Origin: Hippea jasoniae
GTDB lineage: Bacteria; Campylobacterota_A; Desulfurellia; Desulfurellales; Hippeaceae
Reading direction: 5' to 3'
Length of the DNA: 64,000 bases
NCBI RefSeq assembly: GCF_000744435.1
Contig: NZ_JQLX01000014.1
Coordinates: 1-64,000, forward strand
A program made the translations under genes and the position numbers. Below the pieces are notes generated by a model that saw only the letters and a program-made list of their open reading frames with translations, was not told the DNA's origin and made no database searches. Numbering within the stretch: position 1 is the stretch's first letter; each line of letters begins with the position of its first letter. Of the stretch, positions 54,022 to 60,999 are shown piece by piece.

Positions 54022-55274
54022 GTTTGCTTATAAAGAATGGTTATCTGATAGGTGGCAAAAAGGATGGGATTTACGATATCGTTGTCGAAAAAAACAGAAT
54101 TGCAAGAATCGATAAATCGATTGAGGGTGATTTTGATGAGGTTATAGATGCAAACAACTGCCTTGTTATGCCCACATTTTGCAACGCCCATACTCATCTT
54201 GCAATGAGTTTATTCAGGGGGCTTGCTGATGATTTGAGTCTTATTGAGTGGTTAACAAAGCATATATTTCCTGCAGAGGCTGAATTTGTCAATAAAGAGA
54301 TGGTTTATATCTGCTCTAAATTTTCTATGCTTGAGCTTATTGCAAGCGGTAGCGGTTGTTTTTCTGATATGTATTTTTTTGAAGAGGAGGTTGCAAAAGC
54401 AGCACTTGAGGTTGGCATAAGGGGTGTTATTGCAGAAGGTATTGTAGATTTTCCTTCACCCAGTTGCAAAAATGCTGATGAGGCTATAGCAAAAACAAAA
54501 TCGCTAAAAAGGGAATTTAAAAACGAGGGTTTGATAAAAGTAGCCTATGCTCCACATTCCACCTATACGCTTTCTTTTGAAAGTTTAAAAAAGATCGCTT
54601 TAGAGATCGATGAAGATGATATAATTCACATTCATTTAAACGAAAGTGATGGAGAGATACAGCAGGTGTTATCTGAAAAGAAAAAAAGGCCGCTTGATGT
54701 GCTTGAGGAGGTGGGGTTGCTTTTGCCCAATACATTTTTAGCTCACAGCGTAAAAACAACAAAAGAAGAGATTAAAAGAATAAAGGCAGCTAAAGCAAAG
54801 ATTATCCATGTGCCACAGAGCAATTTTAAGCTCTCAAGCGGTATTGCGCCTGTGTGTGATTTTTTAAAAAGCGGAGTAGAAGTATATCTTGGAACAGATG
54901 GGCAGGCAAGCAACAACAACCTTGATATGGTTGAGGAGATGCGTTTTGCCTCGCTGGTTCAAAAGGTTAAATACGATGAAAAATCGCTAAATGCAAAAAC
55001 CACTTTTTCTATAGCAATAAAATCGCTTTTTGAAAGAGATCGGTTGGTTGAGGGTGCATTGGCCGATATAGCGATAGTTTCGCTGGATAGCTTTGAAGCT
55101 GTGCCGATGTATAATCCATACTCGTTTGTTGTCTATGCGATGAATTCAAGAAGCATCAGGGATGTGATTATCGATGGAGAGATTGTTTATAGAAACAGGG
55201 AGTTTGTAAAGATTGATGCCAACGAGGTAGCCTTTGAGGTTAAAAAATTAGCAAAGAAGGTGGCTAACCGTTGA
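54018..55274 (+). CDS. mtaD: 5-methylthioadenosine/S-adenosylhomocysteine deaminase family amidohydrolase
   Basis: 418 residues. Metal-dependent amidohydrolase: FCNAHTHLAMSLFRGLADDL (HxH metal site near 57-59 and RG motif), HIHLNESDGEI, FLAHSVKTT and GTDGQASNNNLDM. MtaD enzymes deaminate MTA, SAH and also 5'-deoxyadenosine; which one here is unknown. With the PNP this forms a salvage pair for nucleoside by-products of SAM use. Overlaps the PNP stop (ATGA) and ispE (TTGA). Confidence 0.88.
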   Translation: MSLLIKNGYLIGGKKDGIYDIVVEKNRIARIDKSIEGDFDEVIDANNCLVMPTFCNAHTHLAMSLFRGLADDLSLIEWLTKHIFPAEAEFVNKEMVYICSKFSMLELIASGSGCFSDMYFFEEEVAKAALEVGIRGVIAEGIVDFPSPSCKNADEAIAKTKSLKREFKNEGLIKVAYAPHSTYTLSFESLKKIALEIDEDDIIHIHLNESDGEIQQVLSEKKKRPLDVLEEVGLLLPNTFLAHSVKTTKEEIKRIKAAKAKIIHVPQSNFKLSSGIAPVCDFLKSGVEVYLGTDGQASNNNLDMVEEMRFASLVQKVKYDEKSLNAKTTFSIAIKSLFERDRLVEGALADIAIVSLDSFEAVPMYNPYSFVVYAMNSRSIRDVIIDGEIVYRNREFVKIDANEVAFEVKKLAKKVANR

Positions 55275-56107
55275 TTGTTAAATCATACGCAAAGATAAAT
55301 ACTCTGCTTTATGTTCTGGGTAAGAGGAATGACGGTTATCATGAGATTTTTACGCTTATGCATAAAATCGATTTACATGATGTCATCGAGATAAAAAAAA
55401 CCTCATATGGCATCGATATAAAAACGACAATCGATGAATTGAATGATTCCAAAAATCTGGCATACAGGGCTGCAGAGCTTTTTTTTGAAACAACCAGGAT
55501 AAAAAGCGGTGTGAGAATAGAGATAGAAAAGCATATACCAATTGGCGGTGGGCTTGGTGGTGGAAGCTCCAATGCAGCTTATACCCTTAAAAGCCTCAAT
55601 GAGATGTTTGGTTTTCCTTTAAATAAAAAGGAGTTGTTCAAACTCGGTGCTAATCTGGGTAGTGATGTGGCTTTCTTTATTGAAGATGGTAGCTGTATTG
55701 CCACAGGCAGAGGGGAAAAGATAAAAAGACTGAATTGCGACTATGGTGATTTTAAGGTGGCTTTAGTTGTTCCAGATATCTCGATTTCAACGGCTTTTGT
55801 TTACAAAAATTTGAGGTTGACAAACCATACAGGCTTCAATAAAATTGCAACTACGGTTGAAGATGGCTGCAGCATTGAGTTTTTAAAGAGCCGTCTTTAC
55901 AACGATTTAGAGGCTGTTGTGCTTGAAAAATTTGATCTTTTAAAAACAATTAAGGAAACATTGGTTGAATTAGCGGGTAATGGTTTGGTTTCTGGTAGTG
56001 GTTCGGCAGTATTTTCAATTATCAATTCGGAGGTGCAGCAGGAAAGATTGGCAGAAACATTTGGTGGAATGGGTTTAAACTTTAAAACTTTCAATTTCGT
56101 GGAGTGA
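55271..56107 (+). CDS. ispE: 4-diphosphocytidyl-2-C-methyl-D-erythritol kinase
   Basis: 278-residue GHMP kinase of the MEP isoprenoid pathway. SYAKINTLLYVLGKRNDGYHE at the N-terminus and the ATP loop PIGGGLGGGSSNAA near 90-103 are diagnostic; GSGSAVFS near 238 is the third GHMP motif. TTG start at 55271, inside the mtaD stop, with AAGGTGG upstream. Confidence 0.93.
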   Translation: MIVKSYAKINTLLYVLGKRNDGYHEIFTLMHKIDLHDVIEIKKTSYGIDIKTTIDELNDSKNLAYRAAELFFETTRIKSGVRIEIEKHIPIGGGLGGGSSNAAYTLKSLNEMFGFPLNKKELFKLGANLGSDVAFFIEDGSCIATGRGEKIKRLNCDYGDFKVALVVPDISISTAFVYKNLRLTNHTGFNKIATTVEDGCSIEFLKSRLYNDLEAVVLEKFDLLKTIKETLVELAGNGLVSGSGSAVFSIINSEVQQERLAETFGGMGLNFKTFNFVE

Positions 56108-56121
56108 GAGGTAAGAGTAGC

Positions 56122-56403
56122 ATGGAGATTACAGAGGTAAGGGTAAGCCCGATAGAGGGTGATGAGAAGTTGAAGGGTTTTGCAACTGTCATCTTTGATA
56201 ACGAGTTTGTTGTAAGGGATTTGAAGATCATCAGCGGTCAGAAGGGTTTGTTTGTGGCTATGCCATCAAGGAAAATGAAGGATGGCAGCTTTAAAGATGT
56301 GGCACATCCTTTAAACAACGAGATGAGAAGAAAACTTGAGGAAGCTGTTTTGAAGGAGTATGACAAAGCCAAAGCAGCCAAAAGCGAAGAGGAGAATCAG
56401 TAA
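56122..56403 (+). CDS. spoVG: SpoVG-family nucleic-acid-binding regulator
   Basis: 93 residues. EITEVRVSPIEGDEKLKGFATVIFDNEFVVRDLKII covers the conserved SpoVG core (landmarks EVRV, LK-FA-V, VVRDL-I), followed by MPSRKMKDG and DVAHPLNNEMR. SpoVG binds DNA/RNA and occurs in many non-spore-formers. ATG at 56122 is preferred to the GTG at 56104. It sits between ispE and a terminator, as often next to prs. Confidence 0.93.
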   Translation: MEITEVRVSPIEGDEKLKGFATVIFDNEFVVRDLKIISGQKGLFVAMPSRKMKDGSFKDVAHPLNNEMRRKLEEAVLKEYDKAKAAKSEEENQ

Positions 56404-56409
56404 CCAATC

Positions 56410-56437
56410 ACCGCAGGTTATCCTGCGGTTTTTATTT
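56410..56437 (+). terminator. Intrinsic terminator after spoVG
   Basis: ACCGCAGG/CCTGCGGT perfect 8-bp stem (56410-56417 and 56422-56429), loop TTAT, tail TTTTATTTT. Directly abuts tRNA-Gln, whose first base is 56438. Confidence 0.9.
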
Positions 56438-56511
56438 TGGGGTGTAGCCAAGCGGTAAGGCAGAGGACTTTGGATCCTCGATCGCTGGTTCGAATCCAGC
56501 CACCCCAGCCA
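56438..56511 (+). tRNA. tRNA-Gln (anticodon TTG)
   Basis: 74 bases including encoded CCA. Acceptor TGGGGTG/CACCCCA with discriminator G, D-loop AGCGGTAAGGC, anticodon loop CTTTGGA giving TTG, T-loop GGTTCGAATCC. The U1-A72 weak first pair is a glutamine tRNA mark. No promoter fits between the terminator and the tRNA, so it must come from an upstream promoter inside spoVG or from read-through. prs starts 30 bases downstream. Confidence 0.97.
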
Positions 56512-56541
56512 TTTAAATTTTAAATAAAAGGCGTGAGGAAA

Positions 56542-57480
56542 ATGGCCCATTTAAAGCTTATAAGTGGCACGGCAAATAAAGCATTAGCCGAAGAAATAGC
56601 TGATTATTTGGGGGTTTCGCTTGCAAAGGCTCAAATTTCCCGATTTAGTGATGGTGAAATCTATGTCCAGATAGATGAAAGCGTAAGAGGCGCTGATGTC
56701 TTCTTGATTCAGTCGTTGTCTTCGCCTGTGAACGACAATATTATGGAGCTTCTTGTTACGCTCGATGCATTAAAACGCTCATCGGCAAGCTCTATAACTG
56801 TTGTTGTTCCCTATTATGCCTATGCAAGGCAGGATAGAAAGGTATTGCCGAGGGTTCCCATTTCTGCAAAACTACTTGCCGACTTAATTACTGTTGCCGG
56901 GGCTGACAGGATTATGTCTATGGATCTGCATGCCGGTCAAATTCAGGGTTTCTTTGATATTCCCGTTGATCATCTATATGCAGCTCCTATTATGTTAAAA
57001 TACATAAAGGAAAATATCGACACTGAAAATTTAGTTATCGTCTCACCCGATGCCGGCGGTGTCGAAAGAGCAAGGTATTATGCCAAAAAACTTGGATGCA
57101 CAATAGCTATTATTGATAAACGAAGACCAAAACCCAATGTTAGCGAGATTATGCATATAATCGGTGATGTTAAGGATAAAACGGCTGTTATTGTTGATGA
57201 TATTGTTGATACGGCAGGCACTTTGACAAATGCGGCAAAGGCACTGGCAAAAGAAGGAGCAAAAGGTGTTTATGCATGCTGCAGTCATCCTGTTTTGAGT
57301 GGGAATGCTATAGAAAAGATCAATAACTCCCCGATTATTGAGCTTGCCGTGACAAATACCATTACGTTTTCTAAACCAATTCCAACCGATAAGATAAAGG
57401 TTTTGTCGGTTGGAGAAATCATTGGTGAGGCTATAAGAAGGGTTTTTCACAAAGAATCGTTAAGCGCAATTTTTGAATAA
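56542..57480 (+). CDS. prs: Ribose-phosphate pyrophosphokinase
   Basis: 312 residues. Makes PRPP for nucleotides, histidine and tryptophan. SRFSDGEIYVQIDESVRGADVFLIQS (landmarks FSDGE, RG-DVF--QS), YYAYARQDRK (catalytic flexible region) and the PRPP loop VIVDDIVDTAGTL are present. ATG at 56542 with GTGAGG upstream; the GTG at 56533 is inside the ribosome site. Transcribed behind tRNA-Gln. Confidence 0.97.
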   Translation: MAHLKLISGTANKALAEEIADYLGVSLAKAQISRFSDGEIYVQIDESVRGADVFLIQSLSSPVNDNIMELLVTLDALKRSSASSITVVVPYYAYARQDRKVLPRVPISAKLLADLITVAGADRIMSMDLHAGQIQGFFDIPVDHLYAAPIMLKYIKENIDTENLVIVSPDAGGVERARYYAKKLGCTIAIIDKRRPKPNVSEIMHIIGDVKDKTAVIVDDIVDTAGTLTNAAKALAKEGAKGVYACCSHPVLSGNAIEKINNSPIIELAVTNTITFSKPIPTDKIKVLSVGEIIGEAIRRVFHKESLSAIFE

Positions 57481-57499
57481 AACAAGGAGTGGTGAAAAG

Positions 57500-58093
57500 A
57501 TGGTTATTACAGCTACAAAAAGGCAGCAGACCGGAAAAGGATATGCAAGAAGGATTAGAAGAGAAGGAAAGATTCCTGCTGTTTTGTACGGTGCTGATTT
57601 TGAGAATGAGCACATAGAGGTTAACAGGTCTGAGTTTTTAGCTGCAATAAGGAAAAGCAAAAGAAATGATAGATTTGAACTGAAGGTTGACGGTGAAACA
57701 TATACAGTAATAGTTAGAGAGCTGCAATGGCATCCTGTCAAAGAAGAGGTTTTACATGTAGATTTTTATAAGCTAACCGAAGGCAGGATGGTTACAGTTG
57801 ATGTGCCTGTTAAGGTTGTTGGTGAGGCAAAGGGCGTGAAAATGGGTGGCGATCTGTATCAGCCAAGGAAAAAGGTAACAATAATGGCACTGCCCGATGC
57901 AATACCCAATGAGATAGAGATTGATGTTAGTGATATGCAGATAGGCGATGTTGTACATGTTTTTGATCTAAAGTTGCCAGAAGGCGTTAAAGTTAAATCC
58001 TCAAAGAACTTTACACTTGTTGCAATACTTGGTAAGGCTTTAGAGGAGACGAAAGAGGAAGGCGAAGAAGAGGAAGAAATAGAAGAATCCTGA
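57500..58093 (+). CDS. rplY: Ribosomal protein bL25 (Ctc form)
   Basis: 197 residues: N-terminal L25 5S-RNA-binding domain (about 1-92; RRIRREGKIPAVLYG) plus the C-terminal TL5/Ctc beta domain (about 95-180) and an acidic tail of Glu residues. ATG at 57500 follows AAGGAGTGG. The order prs, rplY, pth is widespread. It ends as the pth start begins (base 58093 shared). Confidence 0.93.
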   Translation: MVITATKRQQTGKGYARRIRREGKIPAVLYGADFENEHIEVNRSEFLAAIRKSKRNDRFELKVDGETYTVIVRELQWHPVKEEVLHVDFYKLTEGRMVTVDVPVKVVGEAKGVKMGGDLYQPRKKVTIMALPDAIPNEIEIDVSDMQIGDVVHVFDLKLPEGVKVKSSKNFTLVAILGKALEETKEEGEEEEEIEES

Positions 58094-58665
58094 TGGATTG
58101 GCTTGTTGTAGGCCTTGGCAATCCGGGCAGGGAGTATGAGCACACGCCTCACAATGCAGGTTTTATGGTGTGTGATCATCTTGCCCGGATTTTTCATTTT
58201 GAGTTTAATTTAAACAGAAAATTTGCTGCTTTAGTTGGTGAGTTTTTTTTGAATAGCGATAGAGTGAAGGTGTTAAAACCACTAACCTATATGAATTTAA
58301 GCGGTAATAGTGTTGCTGCTTTTTTTAATTTTTATAAATTTGAGCTTTCTCATCTTATTGTTGCACACGATGATATCGATTTGGATCTGGGTGTTGTAAG
58401 GATAAAAAAAAATTCCTCAAGTGGTGGCCACAAAGGAGTGCAGTCTATCATTGATGCTTTAGGTAGCAGGGATTTTATCAGGGTTAAAGTAGGTGTTGGA
58501 AGATATGGAAATGCGGCAGATTATGTTTTAAACAAATTAAATGGCGAATTGCTTGATGTTTTACAAAAAAGCTGTGAGGTTGCAGCAGAAGCTATAAAAA
58601 GCATAATTACCGAAGGTTTAAGTAAAAGCATGACTATTTTTAATAAAAGGGTTAAGGAGGCTTGA
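58093..58665 (+). CDS. pth: Peptidyl-tRNA hydrolase
   Basis: 190 residues. Recycles peptidyl-tRNA dropped from ribosomes. VGLGNPGREYEHTPHNAGFM holds the catalytic His (about 22) and Asn; VLKPLTYMNLSGNSV, AHDDIDLDLG and SSSGGHKGVQSI complete the active-site region. Translation start coupled to rplY. Confidence 0.96.
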   Translation: MDWLVVGLGNPGREYEHTPHNAGFMVCDHLARIFHFEFNLNRKFAALVGEFFLNSDRVKVLKPLTYMNLSGNSVAAFFNFYKFELSHLIVAHDDIDLDLGVVRIKKNSSSGGHKGVQSIIDALGSRDFIRVKVGVGRYGNAADYVLNKLNGELLDVLQKSCEVAAEAIKSIITEGLSKSMTIFNKRVKEA

Positions 58666-58671
58666 GGTTAG

Positions 58672-59694
58672 ATGAAAGAGTATGCTGTGGCTGTTGTTGG
58701 TGCAACGGGTGCCGTTGGAGAGGAGATGGTATTAACATTGGAGCAGAGGGGTTTTCCTGTAAAACTTCTAAGGCCACTTGCCTCTGAGCGTTCTATTGGT
58801 AAAAGTGTTAAGTTTAAAGGAGAAGAGATTCCTGTAGAGGTTTTAGATAAAGATTCTTTTAAGGGTATAGATATAGCCCTGTTTTCAGCCGGTGGTAGCA
58901 TAAGCAAACAGTTTGCCCCTATAGCAGCAGAAAGCGGCGCAATCGTTGTTGATAATACCAGTTATTTCAGAATGGAAAAGGATGTGCCACTTGTTGTGCC
59001 TGAGGTAAATCCCGATGATATAGCCTTCTATAAAAATCGTGGCATAATAGCAAATCCCAATTGCTCAACAATTCAGATGGTTGTTGCACTCAAACCCATT
59101 CTTGATCAATATGGTATTAAAAGGATTGTTGTGAGCACATATCAGGCAACATCCGGTGCCGGCAGAAGGGCTATGGAGGAGTTGGTTGAACAAACAAAGG
59201 CGTGGTTTGAGTTTAAATACGACGATGTAAAACCTGTCAAGATTCCTAAAAAAATAGCCTTTAACTGTGTGCCTCATATAGATGTGTTTTTTGATAATGG
59301 TTATACAAAAGAAGAGATGAAAATGATTAATGAAACGCGCAAGATTTTCCATAAACCAGAGCTACCCGTTACAGCAACATGTGTAAGGGTTCCAGTTTTT
59401 AGAGGACATGCAGAAAGCGTAAATGTGGAAACTCAAAAGCCGTTTGAAATTGATGAAGTTAGAGAGCTTTTGTCTAAAGCTGCAGGGTGTAAAGTTGTTG
59501 ATAATCCTGAAAAATTAGAGTATCCTACTCCTATAGATGTGGCTGGCAAAGATGAAACCTTTATCGGTAGAATAAGAAGGGATGAGTCGGTTGAAAACGG
59601 TTTGAATTTATGGGTTGTGGCGGATAACTTAAGAAAAGGGGCAGCTCTAAATGCTGTCCAAATTGCCGAAATACTCATAAAAGAGTATTTGTAA
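58672..59694 (+). CDS. asd: Aspartate-semialdehyde dehydrogenase
   Basis: 340 residues. NADP-binding VVGATGAVGEEMV (about 7-19), active-site Cys in NPNCSTIQM near 129, and the catalytic His region RVPVFRGHAESVNVE near 240. Step shared by lysine/diaminopimelate, threonine and methionine pathways. Seven bases after pth; ribosome site AAGGAGG-type upstream. Confidence 0.96.
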   Translation: MKEYAVAVVGATGAVGEEMVLTLEQRGFPVKLLRPLASERSIGKSVKFKGEEIPVEVLDKDSFKGIDIALFSAGGSISKQFAPIAAESGAIVVDNTSYFRMEKDVPLVVPEVNPDDIAFYKNRGIIANPNCSTIQMVVALKPILDQYGIKRIVVSTYQATSGAGRRAMEELVEQTKAWFEFKYDDVKPVKIPKKIAFNCVPHIDVFFDNGYTKEEMKMINETRKIFHKPELPVTATCVRVPVFRGHAESVNVETQKPFEIDEVRELLSKAAGCKVVDNPEKLEYPTPIDVAGKDETFIGRIRRDESVENGLNLWVVADNLRKGAALNAVQIAEILIKEYL

Positions 59695-59703
59695 GGAGGT
59701 TTT

Positions 59704-60147
59704 ATGAATTCTGTAAAGATTGAAAAGATCTTAGCCCCCGTTGATTTTTCTGAGGCTTCTGTATATGCACTAAAATATGCCAAACTGATTGGGGAGAGGT
59801 TTGGTGCAAAGATTTATATGTTTCACTGTATAACAGACATCAATTCTTATGTGAGTTATATTCCCTCATTTCCGGCTGAGGAGGTAATTAAGGGATTGAG
59901 AGAGGATGCAACCAAGGAGATGGAGCATCTAAAGAATCGCTATAATATAAACAATTGTGAAATGGTTATTGATGTTGGAGAAGCAGCTGCTGCTATAGTT
60001 GAGTTTGCAAAGAAAAACGAGATCGATCTTATTGTTATGGGCGCACACGGCAAAAGCGGTCTTGAACGTTTTATGTTTGGTAGTGTAACAGAAAAAGTTA
60101 TGAGATTAAGCGATATACCTGTGCTTGAGGTTAAGGCTCAATATTAA
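59704..60147 (+). CDS. Universal stress protein (UspA family)
   Basis: 147 residues with one Usp domain: ILAPVDFSEASVYALKYA at the N-terminus and the ATP-binding GAHGKSGLERFMFGSVTEKV near the C-terminus (G-2x-G-9x-GS/T pattern), so an ATP-binding type. Ribosome site AAGGAGG is 5-6 bases before the ATG. Last gene before the terminator at 60154. Confidence 0.92.
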   Translation: MNSVKIEKILAPVDFSEASVYALKYAKLIGERFGAKIYMFHCITDINSYVSYIPSFPAEEVIKGLREDATKEMEHLKNRYNINNCEMVIDVGEAAAAIVEFAKKNEIDLIVMGAHGKSGLERFMFGSVTEKVMRLSDIPVLEVKAQY

Positions 60148-60153
60148 AATGAG

Positions 60154-60176
60154 AGGGGCTTAAGCCCCTTTTTTGT
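60154..60176 (+). terminator. Intrinsic terminator after the stress-protein gene
   Basis: Palindrome AGGGGCTT/AAGCCCCT (60154-60161, 60162-60169) and a T-run to 60173. With a four-base apical loop the effective stem is about 6 bp. The next ATG (60180) lies just past the T-run. Confidence 0.85.
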
Positions 60177-60179
60177 TTT

Positions 60180-60974
60180 ATGTATCTACTTCTAACCGGC
60201 TCCACAGACGGTATAGGTTTTGAGACGGCAAAGGTTTTAGCTCAAAAGGGTTATAATCTCATTATTCATGGCAGGTCTTCTAAAAAGCTTTATTCCATCA
60301 GTCAAATTTTAAGCACCATCAATCCATCAATTGATATAATACCCGTTGTTGCTGATTTTGCCTCACTTAATGAAACCTATGAGGCTTTTTTAAAAATAAA
60401 GGATTTGCCTGTTAATATTTTAATAAACAACGCAGGTACTTTTGTAAATGAATTTAAAAGAACCGTTGATGGTTTTGAATACACCTATCAGGTAAACCAT
60501 CTTTCACACTTTTTGATTACGCATATCTTGCTTGAAACCATTATTAACAATGCACCTTCAAAGATTATTATTGTGGCCTCTATGGCGCATGCAAGTAGCA
60601 TTGATTTTGATAAGCTAAAAAAGGGTGTTTTTCCTACAGGTTATGAGGCTTACTATCTTTCAAAGCTGTGCAATATACTCTTTTCATTTAAGCTTCACGA
60701 TATGTTGAAGGATAAAGGTGTAATTGTTAACAGTTTGCATCCCGGGGTGATTAATACAAAACTACTAAAAAAAGGGTGGGGCGCCTGCGGCGTTGATGTA
60801 AAAGAGGGGTATAAAACAATTTTGCATCTAATTGAAAATGTTAATAAAGGCGGCTGTTATTTTAGAGATTTTTTATGCTCTCAAGCGGCTGCCATTGCCT
60901 ATAATAAATCCATCCAGGATGAATGCTACCATTTAAGCGCAAGCCAATTAGATCAGGCAGGTATAACACTGTAA
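60180..60974 (+). CDS. Short-chain dehydrogenase/reductase
   Basis: 264 residues. Rossmann motif TGSTDGIGFETAK (about 6-18), NNAGTF near 86 and the catalytic pair YYLSK near 158-162 (Tyr-x-x-x-Lys pattern) with upstream Ser in VASMAHASS. Resembles retinol-dehydrogenase/WWOX-like SDRs; substrate unknown. The ATG has no Shine-Dalgarno and sits directly behind the T-tract of a terminator, so expression may be low or depend on read-through. Confidence 0.85.
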   Translation: MYLLLTGSTDGIGFETAKVLAQKGYNLIIHGRSSKKLYSISQILSTINPSIDIIPVVADFASLNETYEAFLKIKDLPVNILINNAGTFVNEFKRTVDGFEYTYQVNHLSHFLITHILLETIINNAPSKIIIVASMAHASSIDFDKLKKGVFPTGYEAYYLSKLCNILFSFKLHDMLKDKGVIVNSLHPGVINTKLLKKGWGACGVDVKEGYKTILHLIENVNKGGCYFRDFLCSQAAAIAYNKSIQDECYHLSASQLDQAGITL

Positions 60975-60999
60975 AAAAAGGAGGGATAACCCCCCTTTA
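60973..60999. terminator. Bidirectional terminator between the SDR and EF-G-like genes
   Basis: GGAGGG-ATAA-CCCCCC with one A-C mismatch, flanked by A-run and TTT; on the minus strand it reads GGGGGG-TTAT-CCCTCC followed by seven T. It covers the stop region of both convergent genes. Confidence 0.65.

Noticed and set aside
56104..56121. GTG start for spoVG at 56104
   Set aside because: It lies in the ispE stop region and adds residues not found in SpoVG proteins; ATG at 56122 matches family length.
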